64,000 bases of DNA from Mycolicibacterium fallax (lineage in GTDB: Bacteria > Actinomycetota > Actinomycetes > Mycobacteriales > Mycobacteriaceae), in contig NZ_AP022603.1 of assembly GCF_010726955.1 (NCBI RefSeq), positions 3,968,001-4,032,000 of the forward strand. The letters run 5' to 3'. Under the pieces are notes generated by a model, which worked only from the letters and a program-made list of their open reading frames with translations, searched no databases and had not been told where the DNA came from. Below, one piece after another: positions 25,942 through 36,058 of the stretch. The position numbers were made by a program, and so were the translations under genes. Positions within the stretch are counted from its first letter, which is position 1. Every line of letters starts with the position of its first letter.

Positions 25942-26351
25942 GTGGGCTGACTGATATCGCCTCGCGCGATGACCTGTACCGGCTGCTGTCCCGGTTCTAC
26001 GGCCGGGCGCTGGTCGACGAGTTGTTGGAGGACCCCTTCGAGGAGGTCCGGGCGATGGGCCTGGAGGCGCACCTGCCGGTGATGTGCGACTTCTGGGAGA
26101 CGCTGCTGTTCGGCGCGCCGTCGTATCGGGGCAGCCCGCTGCCGGTGCACCTGGCCGTTCATGACCGGCATCCGCTGAACGGTGCGCATTTCGTGCGCTG
26201 GCTGACGCTGTGGCAGTCCACCGTCGACGAGATGTTCGCCGGGCCGGTCGCCGAGGCCACCAAGGCCAACGGTCGCCGGATCGCCTGGAACATGCACCGA
26301 CGGCTGACCGGGCGCGATGCGGCCGAGCTGGACGCGCTGGTGGGAGTCTGA
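25938..26351 (+). CDS. Group III truncated haemoglobin (module 1)
   Basis: 137 residues. Features of group III (trHbP) proteins: LLSRFYGRALVDELL at the start (B helix), CDFWETLLF, then YRGSPLPVHLAVH, and HFVRWLTLWQSTVDEMF. The His residues near ~72-80 include the haem-binding proximal His. Group III globins are thought to act in NO or peroxide handling. This one starts in the stop of the membrane-protein gene, which implies coexpression and perhaps contact at the membrane. M. tuberculosis has groups I and II only, as far as I recall. Confidence 0.88.
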   Translation: MSGLTDIASRDDLYRLLSRFYGRALVDELLEDPFEEVRAMGLEAHLPVMCDFWETLLFGAPSYRGSPLPVHLAVHDRHPLNGAHFVRWLTLWQSTVDEMFAGPVAEATKANGRRIAWNMHRRLTGRDAAELDALVGV

Positions 26352-26389
26352 ATAGGGCAGCGGCGTGGGTATTTTTCGAGTGTCCGATA

Positions 26390-26405
26390 CTGAGCGATCA
26401 CTCAG
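26390..26405. promoter_or_regulatory. Inverted repeat CTGAG-N6-CTCAG before module 2
   Basis: CTGAGCGATCACTCAG lies 17 bp before the ATG at 26422, just after a -10-like CGATACT (26385-26391). It looks like a TetR- or ArsR-type operator, so module 2 may have its own control. Confidence 0.4.
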
Positions 26406-26421
26406 CGGATTGGAGTGACCG

Positions 26422-26862
26422 ATGTACTGGTCATCGATCGCGGTAGCGACCACGTTCACCTGGCTGGGCATGGTGCTGGCCATCTCGTTCATTGAGGCGC
26501 CGCTGAAGTTCCGCGCGCCCAAGGTGACATTGCAGATCGGGCTCGGGGTCGGCCGGTTGGTATTTCGGGCGCTCAACAGCGCGGAAGTGGCGCTGACGCT
26601 GATCCTGCTGGTTGCGCTGGTGATGAGCCGGCCGCCGATGTTCGCGGTGGCTGCGCTCGGAGTTGCGGTGGCGATGTTGGTCACGCAGATCGCCGGGGTG
26701 CGGCCGTTCCTGGCCAAGCGGTCCGACGCGGTGCTGGCCGACCCGGATGGCGGTGTCGGACTAAAACGCTCAAAGGCGCACTTTGCCTACTCCGGTTTAG
26801 AGATCATCAAGGTGTCAGCACTGGTGGTCGGCGGGTTTGCCCTGTTAGCTGGATGGTCGTGA
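26422..26862 (+). CDS. Four-helix membrane protein paired with truncated haemoglobin (module 2)
   Basis: 146 residues. Paralogue of 25504-25941: same four helices and the conserved loop EAPLKFRAPKVTLQIGLG then RLVFRALNSAEV, ending KRSKAHFAYSGLEIIK. TTGGAGTGACC upstream gives a normal ribosome-binding site, unlike the overlapping start in module 1. It overlaps the second haemoglobin gene by 10 bp. Not recognised as a known family. Confidence 0.75.
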   Translation: MYWSSIAVATTFTWLGMVLAISFIEAPLKFRAPKVTLQIGLGVGRLVFRALNSAEVALTLILLVALVMSRPPMFAVAALGVAVAMLVTQIAGVRPFLAKRSDAVLADPDGGVGLKRSKAHFAYSGLEIIKVSALVVGGFALLAGWS

Positions 26863-27437
26863 CTACCGAGCGGGACGATGAGAGCGTGGCCGAACTGGTC
26901 GCCGGGCGCAGAGGGGGTGTCCCGGAACCGGATGACCACGGTCTCATCGCCCCGCGAAACTCCCCGCCGGACCGAGCGAGCCGTCCGGACCCAGCGAGCA
27001 GTCCGGACCGGCCACGCGCGGATCTGGCCGACCGCGACGACGTTTACCTGCTGCTGTCGACGTTCTATGGCCGCGCGCTGGTCGACGCGCTGCTGCAGGA
27101 TCCGTTCGAGGACATCCGAGCCAAGGGGCTGGAGTCGCATCTGCCGGTGATGTGCGACTTCTGGGAGACCATGCTGTTCCGGGCCCGCAAGTACCGGGGC
27201 AGTGCGCTCACCGTGCACAAGCCGATTCACACGGCGCACCCGCTGACCAGCCAACACTTCATCCGGTGGCTGTCGCTGTGGATGGAAACCGTCGACGAGC
27301 TGTTCGCCGGGCCGATTGCCGAGCAGGCCAAGATCATCGGCCGCCGTACCGCCTGGGCGATGCACCGCGCGCTGGTGGGGCACGACGCCGACGACCTGGA
27401 CGATTTCGTGGACCGCGAGGCGCTGATTATTCGGTAG
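26853..27437 (+). CDS. Group III truncated haemoglobin with N-terminal extension (module 2)
   Basis: 194 residues. A disordered, charged, Pro/Arg/Asp-rich extension of ~55 residues precedes the globin. The globin part (LSTFYGRALVDALL, CDFWETMLF, YRGSALTVHKPIH, HFIRWLSLWMETVDELF) closely follows module 1. The extension is unusual for group III globins and might dock to the membrane partner. GTG codons at 26856, 26859 and 26886 are possible later starts. The gene ends at a 376-bp repeat-bearing gap. Confidence 0.83.
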   Translation: MVVTTERDDESVAELVAGRRGGVPEPDDHGLIAPRNSPPDRASRPDPASSPDRPRADLADRDDVYLLLSTFYGRALVDALLQDPFEDIRAKGLESHLPVMCDFWETMLFRARKYRGSALTVHKPIHTAHPLTSQHFIRWLSLWMETVDELFAGPIAEQAKIIGRRTAWAMHRALVGHDADDLDDFVDREALIIR

Positions 27438-27813
27438 GGACTTGTTCGGAAGGGGCGCCGGGGTGCTGGCTTCTCTGGCCCCACTCGTTCTCCTTTGGTC
27501 AGAACCGTCACGTGCGTGGTCACACCCGTCACGTGCGTCAGGGTTTGGAAGGCATGTCGGGAGTGCCCGCCTATGAGCGACGGATTCCCGGCGTCAGCGA
27601 CTTTGTGCCAGCCTGAGCGACTTTCCTGGGGTGGTGCCGGGAACGGGTCCGGCCGGGGACGGGGGGCGAGCCGGGAGCGGCGTCCTGCCGGGAGCGGGGT
27701 CGAGCCGGGAACGGGGTCCGGCCGGGGACGGGGTGCCGACCGAGGGCGTCATGCCTGTGGTGCCCGTGGGGGACGGAGTGGATGTCGCCCGGCGGTCGTC
27801 CTCGGGGATCGGA
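27438..27813. other. Intergenic region with direct repeats, element C and a G-rich tract
   Basis: No gene. CCGTCACGTGCGT occurs at 27505-27517 and 27526-27538 (21 bp apart). Element C follows at 27544-27621. 27636-27735 is a degenerate G-rich repeat (GCCGGGAACGGGGTCCGGCC-like). Confidence 0.6.
27544..27621 (+). repeat. Dispersed iteron element, copy C
   Basis: Begins CTTTGGAAGGCATG and reads GAGCGAC (27575), CAGCGAC (27595) and GAGCGAC (27615), exactly 20 bp apart. It matches copy D (reverse, 28506-28583) at most positions over 78 bp. Confidence 0.8.
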
Positions 27814-28176
27814 CTACCAGTCAACGAACGGCTCACCGTGAAATCTGTCGCGAACAGCGGTGTCGAAGTCGGCGTCGTCGCATTGCATCTGGGCCTGGAA
27901 TCGCAGCACCTGAACGCGCCTGATGATCCGGTACTCGGTCGAGCGCGGAATTTCTCCGGGGCCGTAGAACCCGCGGCCGCGCCGCTCGACACGGCCGCGG
28001 CGGACCTCCCAGCGCAGAGCATCGGAGATGGTCTTGGAGGCGCGGCCGGCAACGGAAAACCCGAGGTGCCGCAGCCGCATCCTCAGTTCGGCGACCGACA
28101 GCGGGCCCTGCAGCGACACGATCCGGGTCAGCACGTACCGCAGATCGAGGCCGGTGAGCTCATGTGTTGTTCCCAT
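27814..28176 (-). CDS. Small basic winged-helix-like protein of unknown function
   Basis: 120 residues from the ATG at 28176; the open frame upstream is G-rich repeat and not coding. Sequence RYVLTRIVSLQGPLSVAELR, then RLRHLGFSVAGRASKTISD, looks like a winged helix (about residues 12-65), followed by basic RRGRVERRGRGFYG. The C-terminus is RFHGEPFVDW. Proteins with this ending are known to me as mycobacterial hypotheticals. It could bind DNA. It lies between the facing element copies C and D, which makes a link to that element worth testing. Confidence 0.65.
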   Translation of the reverse strand: MGTTHELTGLDLRYVLTRIVSLQGPLSVAELRMRLRHLGFSVAGRASKTISDALRWEVRRGRVERRGRGFYGPGEIPRSTEYRIIRRVQVLRFQAQMQCDDADFDTAVRDRFHGEPFVDW

Positions 28177-28505
28177 ATCGGGACCTTGGCACCGGCGGCG
28201 CGGATTCGTGTTCGGCGGAGACGGGTTATCCACAGGCCGTGACCCGGCTCCAGCTAGGGCCGGGGATGGAGCCGGGCCGGGGCGGCGGGGCGGTGGGCTC
28301 GATGGACGGTGGGGCCGGAGGGGCCGGAAGGGCTCGATGGACGGTGGGGCCGGAGGGCCGGAAGGGCCCGGAGGGCGGAAGGGCCCGGTGGGGGCTGGTG
28401 GACGGCGGGGCGGTCGGGCCGGAGGGCGAAAGGACCCGGTGGGCGGCGGGCGCTGTGAGCGGTGGGGCTCGGTGGGGCCGGAGGGCGACAGGGCCCGGAG
28501 GCGTT

Positions 28506-28583
28506 GTCGCTCGGTATGGCACCGAGTCGCTGACGCCGAGAAACCGTCGCTCATAGGCGGACACTCCCGGCATGCCTTCCAAA
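28506..28583 (-). repeat. Dispersed iteron element, copy D
   Basis: Minus strand reads GAGCGAC, 13 bp, CAGCGAC, 13 bp, GAGCGAC, preceded by CTTTGGAAGGCATGCCGGGA. Together with copy C it brackets the 27814-28176 gene in inverted orientation. Confidence 0.8.
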
Positions 28584-28655
28584 GTGGGGGCGGCGAGGGC
28601 TGTGGGACTGACGGGATCCGCGGGGCCCAGACGGAAAGCCGGGGAAGGCCGGGCC

Positions 28656-28755
28656 GAGGCGGCCGGGGAAAGCCCGGACGGGAGAGGCCGGGGAAAGCCT
28701 GGACGGGAGAGGCCGGGGACAGCCTGGACGGGAGAGGCCGGGGAAAGCCTGGCGG
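28656..28755 (+). repeat. 25-bp tandem repeat, four units
   Basis: Unit GGAGAGGCCGGGGAAAGCCT plus GGACG, at 28681, 28706 and 28731, with a diverged first unit at 28656. Downstream copies are degenerate. Confidence 0.75.
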
Positions 28756-28870
28756 GGACAGCCTGGCCCGGGGAAAGCCGGGCGGGGGAAGCCGGGCCCG
28801 GGGAAAGCCGGGCACTCCGGGCGGGGCTCCGTCCTGGGGTCAGGCTGGGGCCGGGAGGGGCCGGGCGGCT

Positions 28871-31254
<2,384 letters not shown>

Positions 31255-31578
31255 GTGACTTATGTGATCGCCGAACCGTGCGTCGACGTCAAGGACAAGG
31301 CGTGCATCGAGGAATGCCCGGTCGACTGCATCTACGAGGGTGCCCGGATGCTCTACATCCACCCCGATGAGTGCGTGGACTGCGGTGCCTGCGAGCCGGT
31401 CTGCCCCGTCGAGGCGATCTTCTACGAGGATGACGTGCCGGACGAGTGGAGCGGCTACATCCAGTTCAACGCCGACTTCTTCGAGGAGCTCGGCTCCCCG
31501 GGTGGCGCGTCGAAGGTCGGCCAGACCGACAACGACCCGCAGGGCGTCAAGGACCTCGAGCCCAAGGGCGAAGCCTGA
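31255..31578 (+). CDS. fdxC: FdxC, 7Fe-8S ferredoxin
   Basis: 107 residues, starting at GTG 31255 with GAGGAGAG upstream. Cluster ligands lie in CVDVKDKACIEECPVDC and CVDCGACEPVCP. Sequence and length match the essential mycobacterial FdxC. Electron carrier in the cytoplasm. The dapC gene begins 8 bp after its stop, so the two are probably cotranscribed. It is the paralogue of the ferredoxin at 24546. Confidence 0.95.
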   Translation: MTYVIAEPCVDVKDKACIEECPVDCIYEGARMLYIHPDECVDCGACEPVCPVEAIFYEDDVPDEWSGYIQFNADFFEELGSPGGASKVGQTDNDPQGVKDLEPKGEA

Positions 31579-31586
31579 GCGACGCC

Positions 31587-32699
31587 ATGCCGGGCCGGGC
31601 GCACCCGAACCGGGTGTCGGCCCGGCTTCCGGTGTTCCCGTGGGACACCCTGGCCGAGGCCACCGCGACCGCCTGGGCGCACCCCGACGGCATCGTCGAC
31701 TTGTCCGTCGGCACCCCGGTGGACCCCGTCGCCCCGCTGATCCAGCAGGCGCTGGCCGGCGCGGGCTTCGAACCCGGCTACCCGACCACCGCGGGCACCG
31801 CCGCGCTGCGCGCCGCCATCGTCGGCTCGCTGGCCCGCCGCTACGGCATCACCGGGCTGCCCGAGGACGCCGTGCTGCCGGTGATCGGGACCAAGGAGCT
31901 GATCGCCTGGCTGCCGACGCTGCTCGGGCTCGGCGCCGCGGACCTGGTGGTGGTGCCCGAACTGGCCTACCCGACCTACGACGTCGGCGCCCGGCTGGCC
32001 GGCACCCGGGTGCTGGCCGCCGACTCGCTGACCCAGATCGGGCCACAACGCCCCGCACTGCTCTACCTGAACTCCCCGGCCAACCCCACCGGCCGGGTGC
32101 TCGGCATCGACCACCTGCGCAAGGTCGTCGGCTGGGCCCGGGAGCGCGGGGTGATCGTCGCCTCCGACGAGTGCTACCTGGGCCTGGCCTGGGACGCCGA
32201 GCCGCTGTCGGTGTTGCACCCGTCGGTCTGCGACGGCGACCACACCGGGCTGCTGGCGATCCACTCGCTGTCCAAGACGTCCTCGCTGGCCGGCTACCGG
32301 GCCGGGTTCGTCGCCGGTGACCGCGCGCTGGTCGCCGAGCTGCTCGCGGTCCGCAAGCACGCCGGGATGATCGTCCCGACGCCGGTGCAGGCCGCCATGG
32401 TCGCCGCCCTCGACGACGACGAGCACGAGGTGCTGCAGCGGCAGCGCTACGCCGCGCGCCGGGCCCGGCTGCTGCCCGCGGTGACCGCGGCCGGTTTCAC
32501 CGTGGACCATTCCGAGGCCGGGCTGTACCTGTGGGCCAGCCGCGACGAGCCGTGCCGCGACACCGTCGACTGGCTGGCCGCCCGCGGGATCCTCGCCGCG
32601 CCGGGGGAGTTCTACGGGCCGCGCGGTGCCAGGCACGTGCGGATGGCGCTGACCGCCACCGACCAGCGGATCGACGCGGCGGTCGCCCGGCTGGTCTAG
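31587..32699 (+). CDS. dapC: DapC, N-succinyldiaminopimelate aminotransferase
   Basis: About 370 residues (GTG 31614 is another possible start and may be the true one, giving VSARLPVFPWDTLA). A class I/II PLP aminotransferase: pyridoxal-phosphate Lys in HSLSKTSSLAGYRAGF, the NSPANPTGRV and SDECYLGL motifs, and the C-terminal RMALTATDQR arginine. It forms N-succinyl-LL-2,6-diaminopimelate in the succinylase branch of lysine and peptidoglycan DAP synthesis, along with dapD and dapE below. Its stop overlaps that of pruR, which is convergent, by 4 bp. Confidence 0.88.
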   Translation: MPGRAHPNRVSARLPVFPWDTLAEATATAWAHPDGIVDLSVGTPVDPVAPLIQQALAGAGFEPGYPTTAGTAALRAAIVGSLARRYGITGLPEDAVLPVIGTKELIAWLPTLLGLGAADLVVVPELAYPTYDVGARLAGTRVLAADSLTQIGPQRPALLYLNSPANPTGRVLGIDHLRKVVGWARERGVIVASDECYLGLAWDAEPLSVLHPSVCDGDHTGLLAIHSLSKTSSLAGYRAGFVAGDRALVAELLAVRKHAGMIVPTPVQAAMVAALDDDEHEVLQRQRYAARRARLLPAVTAAGFTVDHSEAGLYLWASRDEPCRDTVDWLAARGILAAPGEFYGPRGARHVRMALTATDQRIDAAVARLV

Positions 32700-34342
32700 G
32701 CTTTGGGCCGGCTGTCCGGGGCCCGTCGGCTCAGGGTGGGGTGGCCCGCTTCGGGCTGGGTGGCCCGCAGGCTCAGCGAAAGCACCAGTCGCACATCGGG
32801 ATCGGCCAACGGGGTGCCCAACAATTGCTCGATGCGCCGCACCCGGTAGCGCACCGTGTTGGGATGCACGTGCAGCTGGGCGGCGGCCGCGGCGATCTCG
32901 CCGAAGCTGTCCAGGTAGACCCGCAGGGTGTCGGCCAGCATCGGATCCTTGGCCCGCAGCTCGTCGACCCGCGGGTCGATCAGCCGGTCGTCGGCGGCGA
33001 TCAGGGTGACGATCTCGTCGAGCAGCACCGTGGTGCGGGCCTCGGCCAGCGAGGTGACCGGGCGCAGCGCCCCGGGATGGCGTCCGGCGCTGTCGAGCAC
33101 CCGGTCGACCTCGGCGCGCGCCGCCGCGGCCTGGCCCAGGCCCGCCACCGGCGCGGTCACCACCGCGTGCAGCTGCAGGCCCAGCTCGGTGCGCAGCGAC
33201 TCCACCGCGCCGCGCACCCAGGACGTCACCGCCGCCGGTTTCCCGGTCGCCGGGAACAGCAGGTAGATCCGTGACCCGTTCGAGGCGACCTGGACCTCGG
33301 GGTGAAAGGCGCTGGCGCTCAACGCCATAACGTCGGCGAGCCGGGCGTGCGCGGTGGCGCTCTGGACCCCGATCACCGCGGCGCGGCCGTCGGCGACGAT
33401 GCCGAGTTCGCGGGCGATCGCCACCGGATCGTCGGGCTCGCCGGGGCCGGCCGCGCGCAACCCGAGCAGCTGCTGGACCCGCAGCGCGTGGGTGGACGGC
33501 GCGGCCGCCAGCCGCGCCATGATGCGCCCGGCCAGCACCGCCGCCCCGCGCAGCACGTCCTCGACGTCCTCGGCCAGTGCCCGCGCGCCCTGCTGCACCC
33601 AGATGGTGCCGGCGAAGGCCGGGGCGCGGCGCGGGTCGGCGGCCGGCAGCTGGATGCCGATCGCCACCCGGGGCCGCAGCCCCAGCTCGGGCCGGGCCGG
33701 CACGCGCACGATGTCGGGCCGGGTCCGCAACGCGTCGAGGATGCCCCACTGGCCGAGCCGCTGCAGGTGCTCGACCGGGCCGGCGCGGCCCAGGATGGAC
33801 AGCCGGCGCAGCTCGTCGGCGTCGGCGCTGGAGGCCGAATACGCCAGCACGTGCGAGGACTCGTCCTCGATGGTGACCAGGCCGTGGGCGCGGTCGGCGA
33901 TGGACTGGGCGAGGCCGAACAGGTCGGTGCTGGGGTCGTACTGCGGATCGTCGTGGTCGCGGTGATGGGACAAGACGTGGTCGACGAGTCGGTACAGCCG
34001 CTCCCAGCGGGCCCGGGGATCGACCGCGACCACCGCGATGCCCGCCGCGGCGGCCCGGGCGATCACCTGCTCGCCCGGCTCCTTGAGGAAGATGGCGGTC
34101 GGGACGCCGTCGCCGGCGCTGCGATCGATCCAGCGCAGCACTTCCTCGCCGGGAATGCCGAGCAGAAAGAAGATGTCCGCCGAGCCGGTGCCGGCCGACA
34201 GGCCCAGCCGCACGTCGTCGGCGTCGATCAGCGCCGAGGACGCCACCGGCAGATCCAGCCCGCGCGGCGCCTCGATCAGGCTGACCACCGTCGCGTCCAG
34301 CGCCAACAGCAGGCGTCCGAGGCTGACACCGGCCGACGTCAT
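32696..34342 (-). CDS. pruR: PruR, PucR-type activator of proline catabolism
   Basis: 548 residues. An N-terminal PucR sensory region (~20-130) leads to a GGDEF-like middle domain and a C-terminal helix-turn-helix (GEIAAAAAQLHVHPNTVRYR, about residues 490-520). This is the PucR layout. It is divergent from pruA-pruB with 84 bp between the starts. In M. smegmatis and M. tuberculosis the gene in this place (Rv1186c) activates pruAB in response to proline and starvation. Confidence 0.9.
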   Translation of the reverse strand: MTSAGVSLGRLLLALDATVVSLIEAPRGLDLPVASSALIDADDVRLGLSAGTGSADIFFLLGIPGEEVLRWIDRSAGDGVPTAIFLKEPGEQVIARAAAAGIAVVAVDPRARWERLYRLVDHVLSHHRDHDDPQYDPSTDLFGLAQSIADRAHGLVTIEDESSHVLAYSASSADADELRRLSILGRAGPVEHLQRLGQWGILDALRTRPDIVRVPARPELGLRPRVAIGIQLPAADPRRAPAFAGTIWVQQGARALAEDVEDVLRGAAVLAGRIMARLAAAPSTHALRVQQLLGLRAAGPGEPDDPVAIARELGIVADGRAAVIGVQSATAHARLADVMALSASAFHPEVQVASNGSRIYLLFPATGKPAAVTSWVRGAVESLRTELGLQLHAVVTAPVAGLGQAAAARAEVDRVLDSAGRHPGALRPVTSLAEARTTVLLDEIVTLIAADDRLIDPRVDELRAKDPMLADTLRVYLDSFGEIAAAAAQLHVHPNTVRYRVRRIEQLLGTPLADPDVRLVLSLSLRATQPEAGHPTLSRRAPDSRPKA

Positions 34343-34350
34343 GTTGTCGA

Positions 34351-34356
34351 ATCTTA
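34351..34356 (-). promoter_or_regulatory. -10 element (TAAGAT) for pruR
   Basis: Eight nucleotides before the ATG at 34342, no ribosome-binding site; probably leaderless. Confidence 0.45.
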
Positions 34357-34426
34357 CAAGCAGCGCGCGACAGTGTTATCTGATTAACCAAGGGTTGCCG
34401 ACGCGCGGTGGGCGATCCTTATCGAC

Positions 34427-36058
34427 ATGGACGCCATCACCCAGGTACCCGGCCCGTACAACGAGCCCGTGCACGATTACGCCCCCGGCTCGCCCGAGCG
34501 TGCCCGGCTGCAGACCGCGCTGCGCGACCTGCAGGCCGCCGGCCCGATCGAGTTGCCGCACGTCATCGCCGGCAGGCACACGATGGGCGATGGCGCCCGG
34601 ATCGACGTCGTGCAACCGCACGCGCACGCCAAGGTGCTCGGCACGCTCACCAACGCCGGTCACGACGAGGCCCGCGCCGCCGTGGCGGCCGCGATGGCCG
34701 CCCGCGCCGACTGGGCCGCGCTGCCCTTCGACGACCGCGCCGCGGTCTTCCTGCGGGCCGCCGATCTGCTGGCCGGGCCGTGGCGCGAACGCATCGCCGC
34801 GGCCACCATGCTGGGGCAGTCCAAGACCGCCTACCAGGCCGAGATCGACGCGCCCTGTGAGCTCATCGACTTCTGGCGGTTCAACGTCGCCTTCGCCCGC
34901 GACATCCTGGCCGACCAGCCGGCCAGCTCGCCGGGGGTGTGGAACCGCACCGACTACCGACCGCTGGACGGCTTCGTCTACGCCATCACCCCGTTCAACT
35001 TCACCGCCATCGCCGGCAACCTGCCGACCGCGCCGGCGCTGATGGGCAACACCGTGGTGTGGAAGCCGTCGATCACCCAGGGCTTCGCGGCCTACCTGAC
35101 CATGCAGCTGCTGGAGGAGGCCGGGCTGCCGCCGGGGGTGATCAACCTCGTCACCGGCGACGGCCTGGCCGTCTCCGAGGTGGTGCTGGCCGACCCGCGG
35201 CTGGCCGGCATCCATTTCACCGGCTCGACCGCCACCTTCCATCGGCTGTGGCGCGAGGTCGGCGCCAACATCGATCGCTACCAGGGGTACCCGCGGCTGG
35301 TCGGCGAGACCGGCGGCAAGGACTTCGTCGTCGCGCACCCCAGCGCCGCGCCGGAGGTGCTGCGCACCGCGCTGATCCGCGGTGCCTTCGACTACCAGGG
35401 TCAGAAGTGCTCGGCGGCCTCCCGGGCGTTCATCCCGCGCTCGGTGTGGAACCTGATGGGCGACGATTTGCTTTGCGCCGTCGACGATTTGAGCTACGGC
35501 GATGTCACCGACCTGTCCAACTTCGGCGGCGCGGTGATCGACGAGCGATCATTCGCCAAGCAGGTCGCCGCGATCGAGCGGGCCAAGTCGGCGCCGGGGG
35601 TCACCATCGGCGCCGGCGGCGGCTACGACGACAGCGTCGGCTACTTCGTCCGGCCCACCGTGCTGGTGTCCGAGGATCCCACCGGCCAGGAGTTCGCCAC
35701 CGAATACTTCGGGCCGATCCTGGCGGTGCACGTCTTCCCCGACGAGCAGTTCGAGGACATCCTCGGCGTGGTCGACACCGGATCGGCCTACGCGCTGACC
35801 GGCTCGATCATCGCCGAGGACCGCTACGCGGTGGAAACCGCTTCCCGCGCACTGCGATTCGCCGCCGGGAACTTCTACATCAACGACAAGCCCAGCGGCG
35901 CGGTGGTCGGGCAGCAGCCGTTCGGTGGTTCGCGGGCCTCGGGCACCAACGACAAGGCCGGCTCGTCACTGAACCTGCTGCGCTGGACCTCCGCGCGCTC
36001 GATCAAGGAGACCCTGGTGCCGCCGCGCAACCATCGTTACCCGCACATGGGTGCCTGA
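34427..36058 (+). CDS. pruA: PruA, L-glutamate gamma-semialdehyde (P5C) dehydrogenase
   Basis: 543 residues. It oxidises the semialdehyde made by PruB to glutamate with NAD+. The aldehyde dehydrogenase core shows FNFTAIAGNLPTAPAL (cofactor cleft), the base Glu in VGETGGKDF near residue 290, and the catalytic Cys in GQKCSAASRAF near residue 327. Length is typical of the RocA/PruA type. It overlaps pruB by one base (TGATG), so the pathway enzymes are made together, avoiding release of toxic P5C. Confidence 0.94.
   Translation: MDAITQVPGPYNEPVHDYAPGSPERARLQTALRDLQAAGPIELPHVIAGRHTMGDGARIDVVQPHAHAKVLGTLTNAGHDEARAAVAAAMAARADWAALPFDDRAAVFLRAADLLAGPWRERIAAATMLGQSKTAYQAEIDAPCELIDFWRFNVAFARDILADQPASSPGVWNRTDYRPLDGFVYAITPFNFTAIAGNLPTAPALMGNTVVWKPSITQGFAAYLTMQLLEEAGLPPGVINLVTGDGLAVSEVVLADPRLAGIHFTGSTATFHRLWREVGANIDRYQGYPRLVGETGGKDFVVAHPSAAPEVLRTALIRGAFDYQGQKCSAASRAFIPRSVWNLMGDDLLCAVDDLSYGDVTDLSNFGGAVIDERSFAKQVAAIERAKSAPGVTIGAGGGYDDSVGYFVRPTVLVSEDPTGQEFATEYFGPILAVHVFPDEQFEDILGVVDTGSAYALTGSIIAEDRYAVETASRALRFAAGNFYINDKPSGAVVGQQPFGGSRASGTNDKAGSSLNLLRWTSARSIKETLVPPRNHRYPHMGA

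Larger units (their letters stand above)
28177..28870. other. Intergenic G-rich region with element D and a 25-bp tandem repeat
   Basis: No gene. 28270-28490 is a degenerate GGGCCGGAGGG-type repeat. Element D lies at 28506-28583 and a 25-bp tandem repeat at 28656-28755, followed by related GGCCCGGGGAAAGCC units to about 28830. Confidence 0.6.

Noticed and set aside
25722-26351. Longer haemoglobin with an N-terminal extension starting at 25722
   Set aside because: The extension would lie inside the membrane-protein gene in another frame; ATG 25938 overlapping the stop is clearly the start.
31455-34391. 978-codon open frame on the minus strand across dapC and pruR
   Set aside because: It lies antisense to dapC and out of frame with pruR; no domain in the translation.
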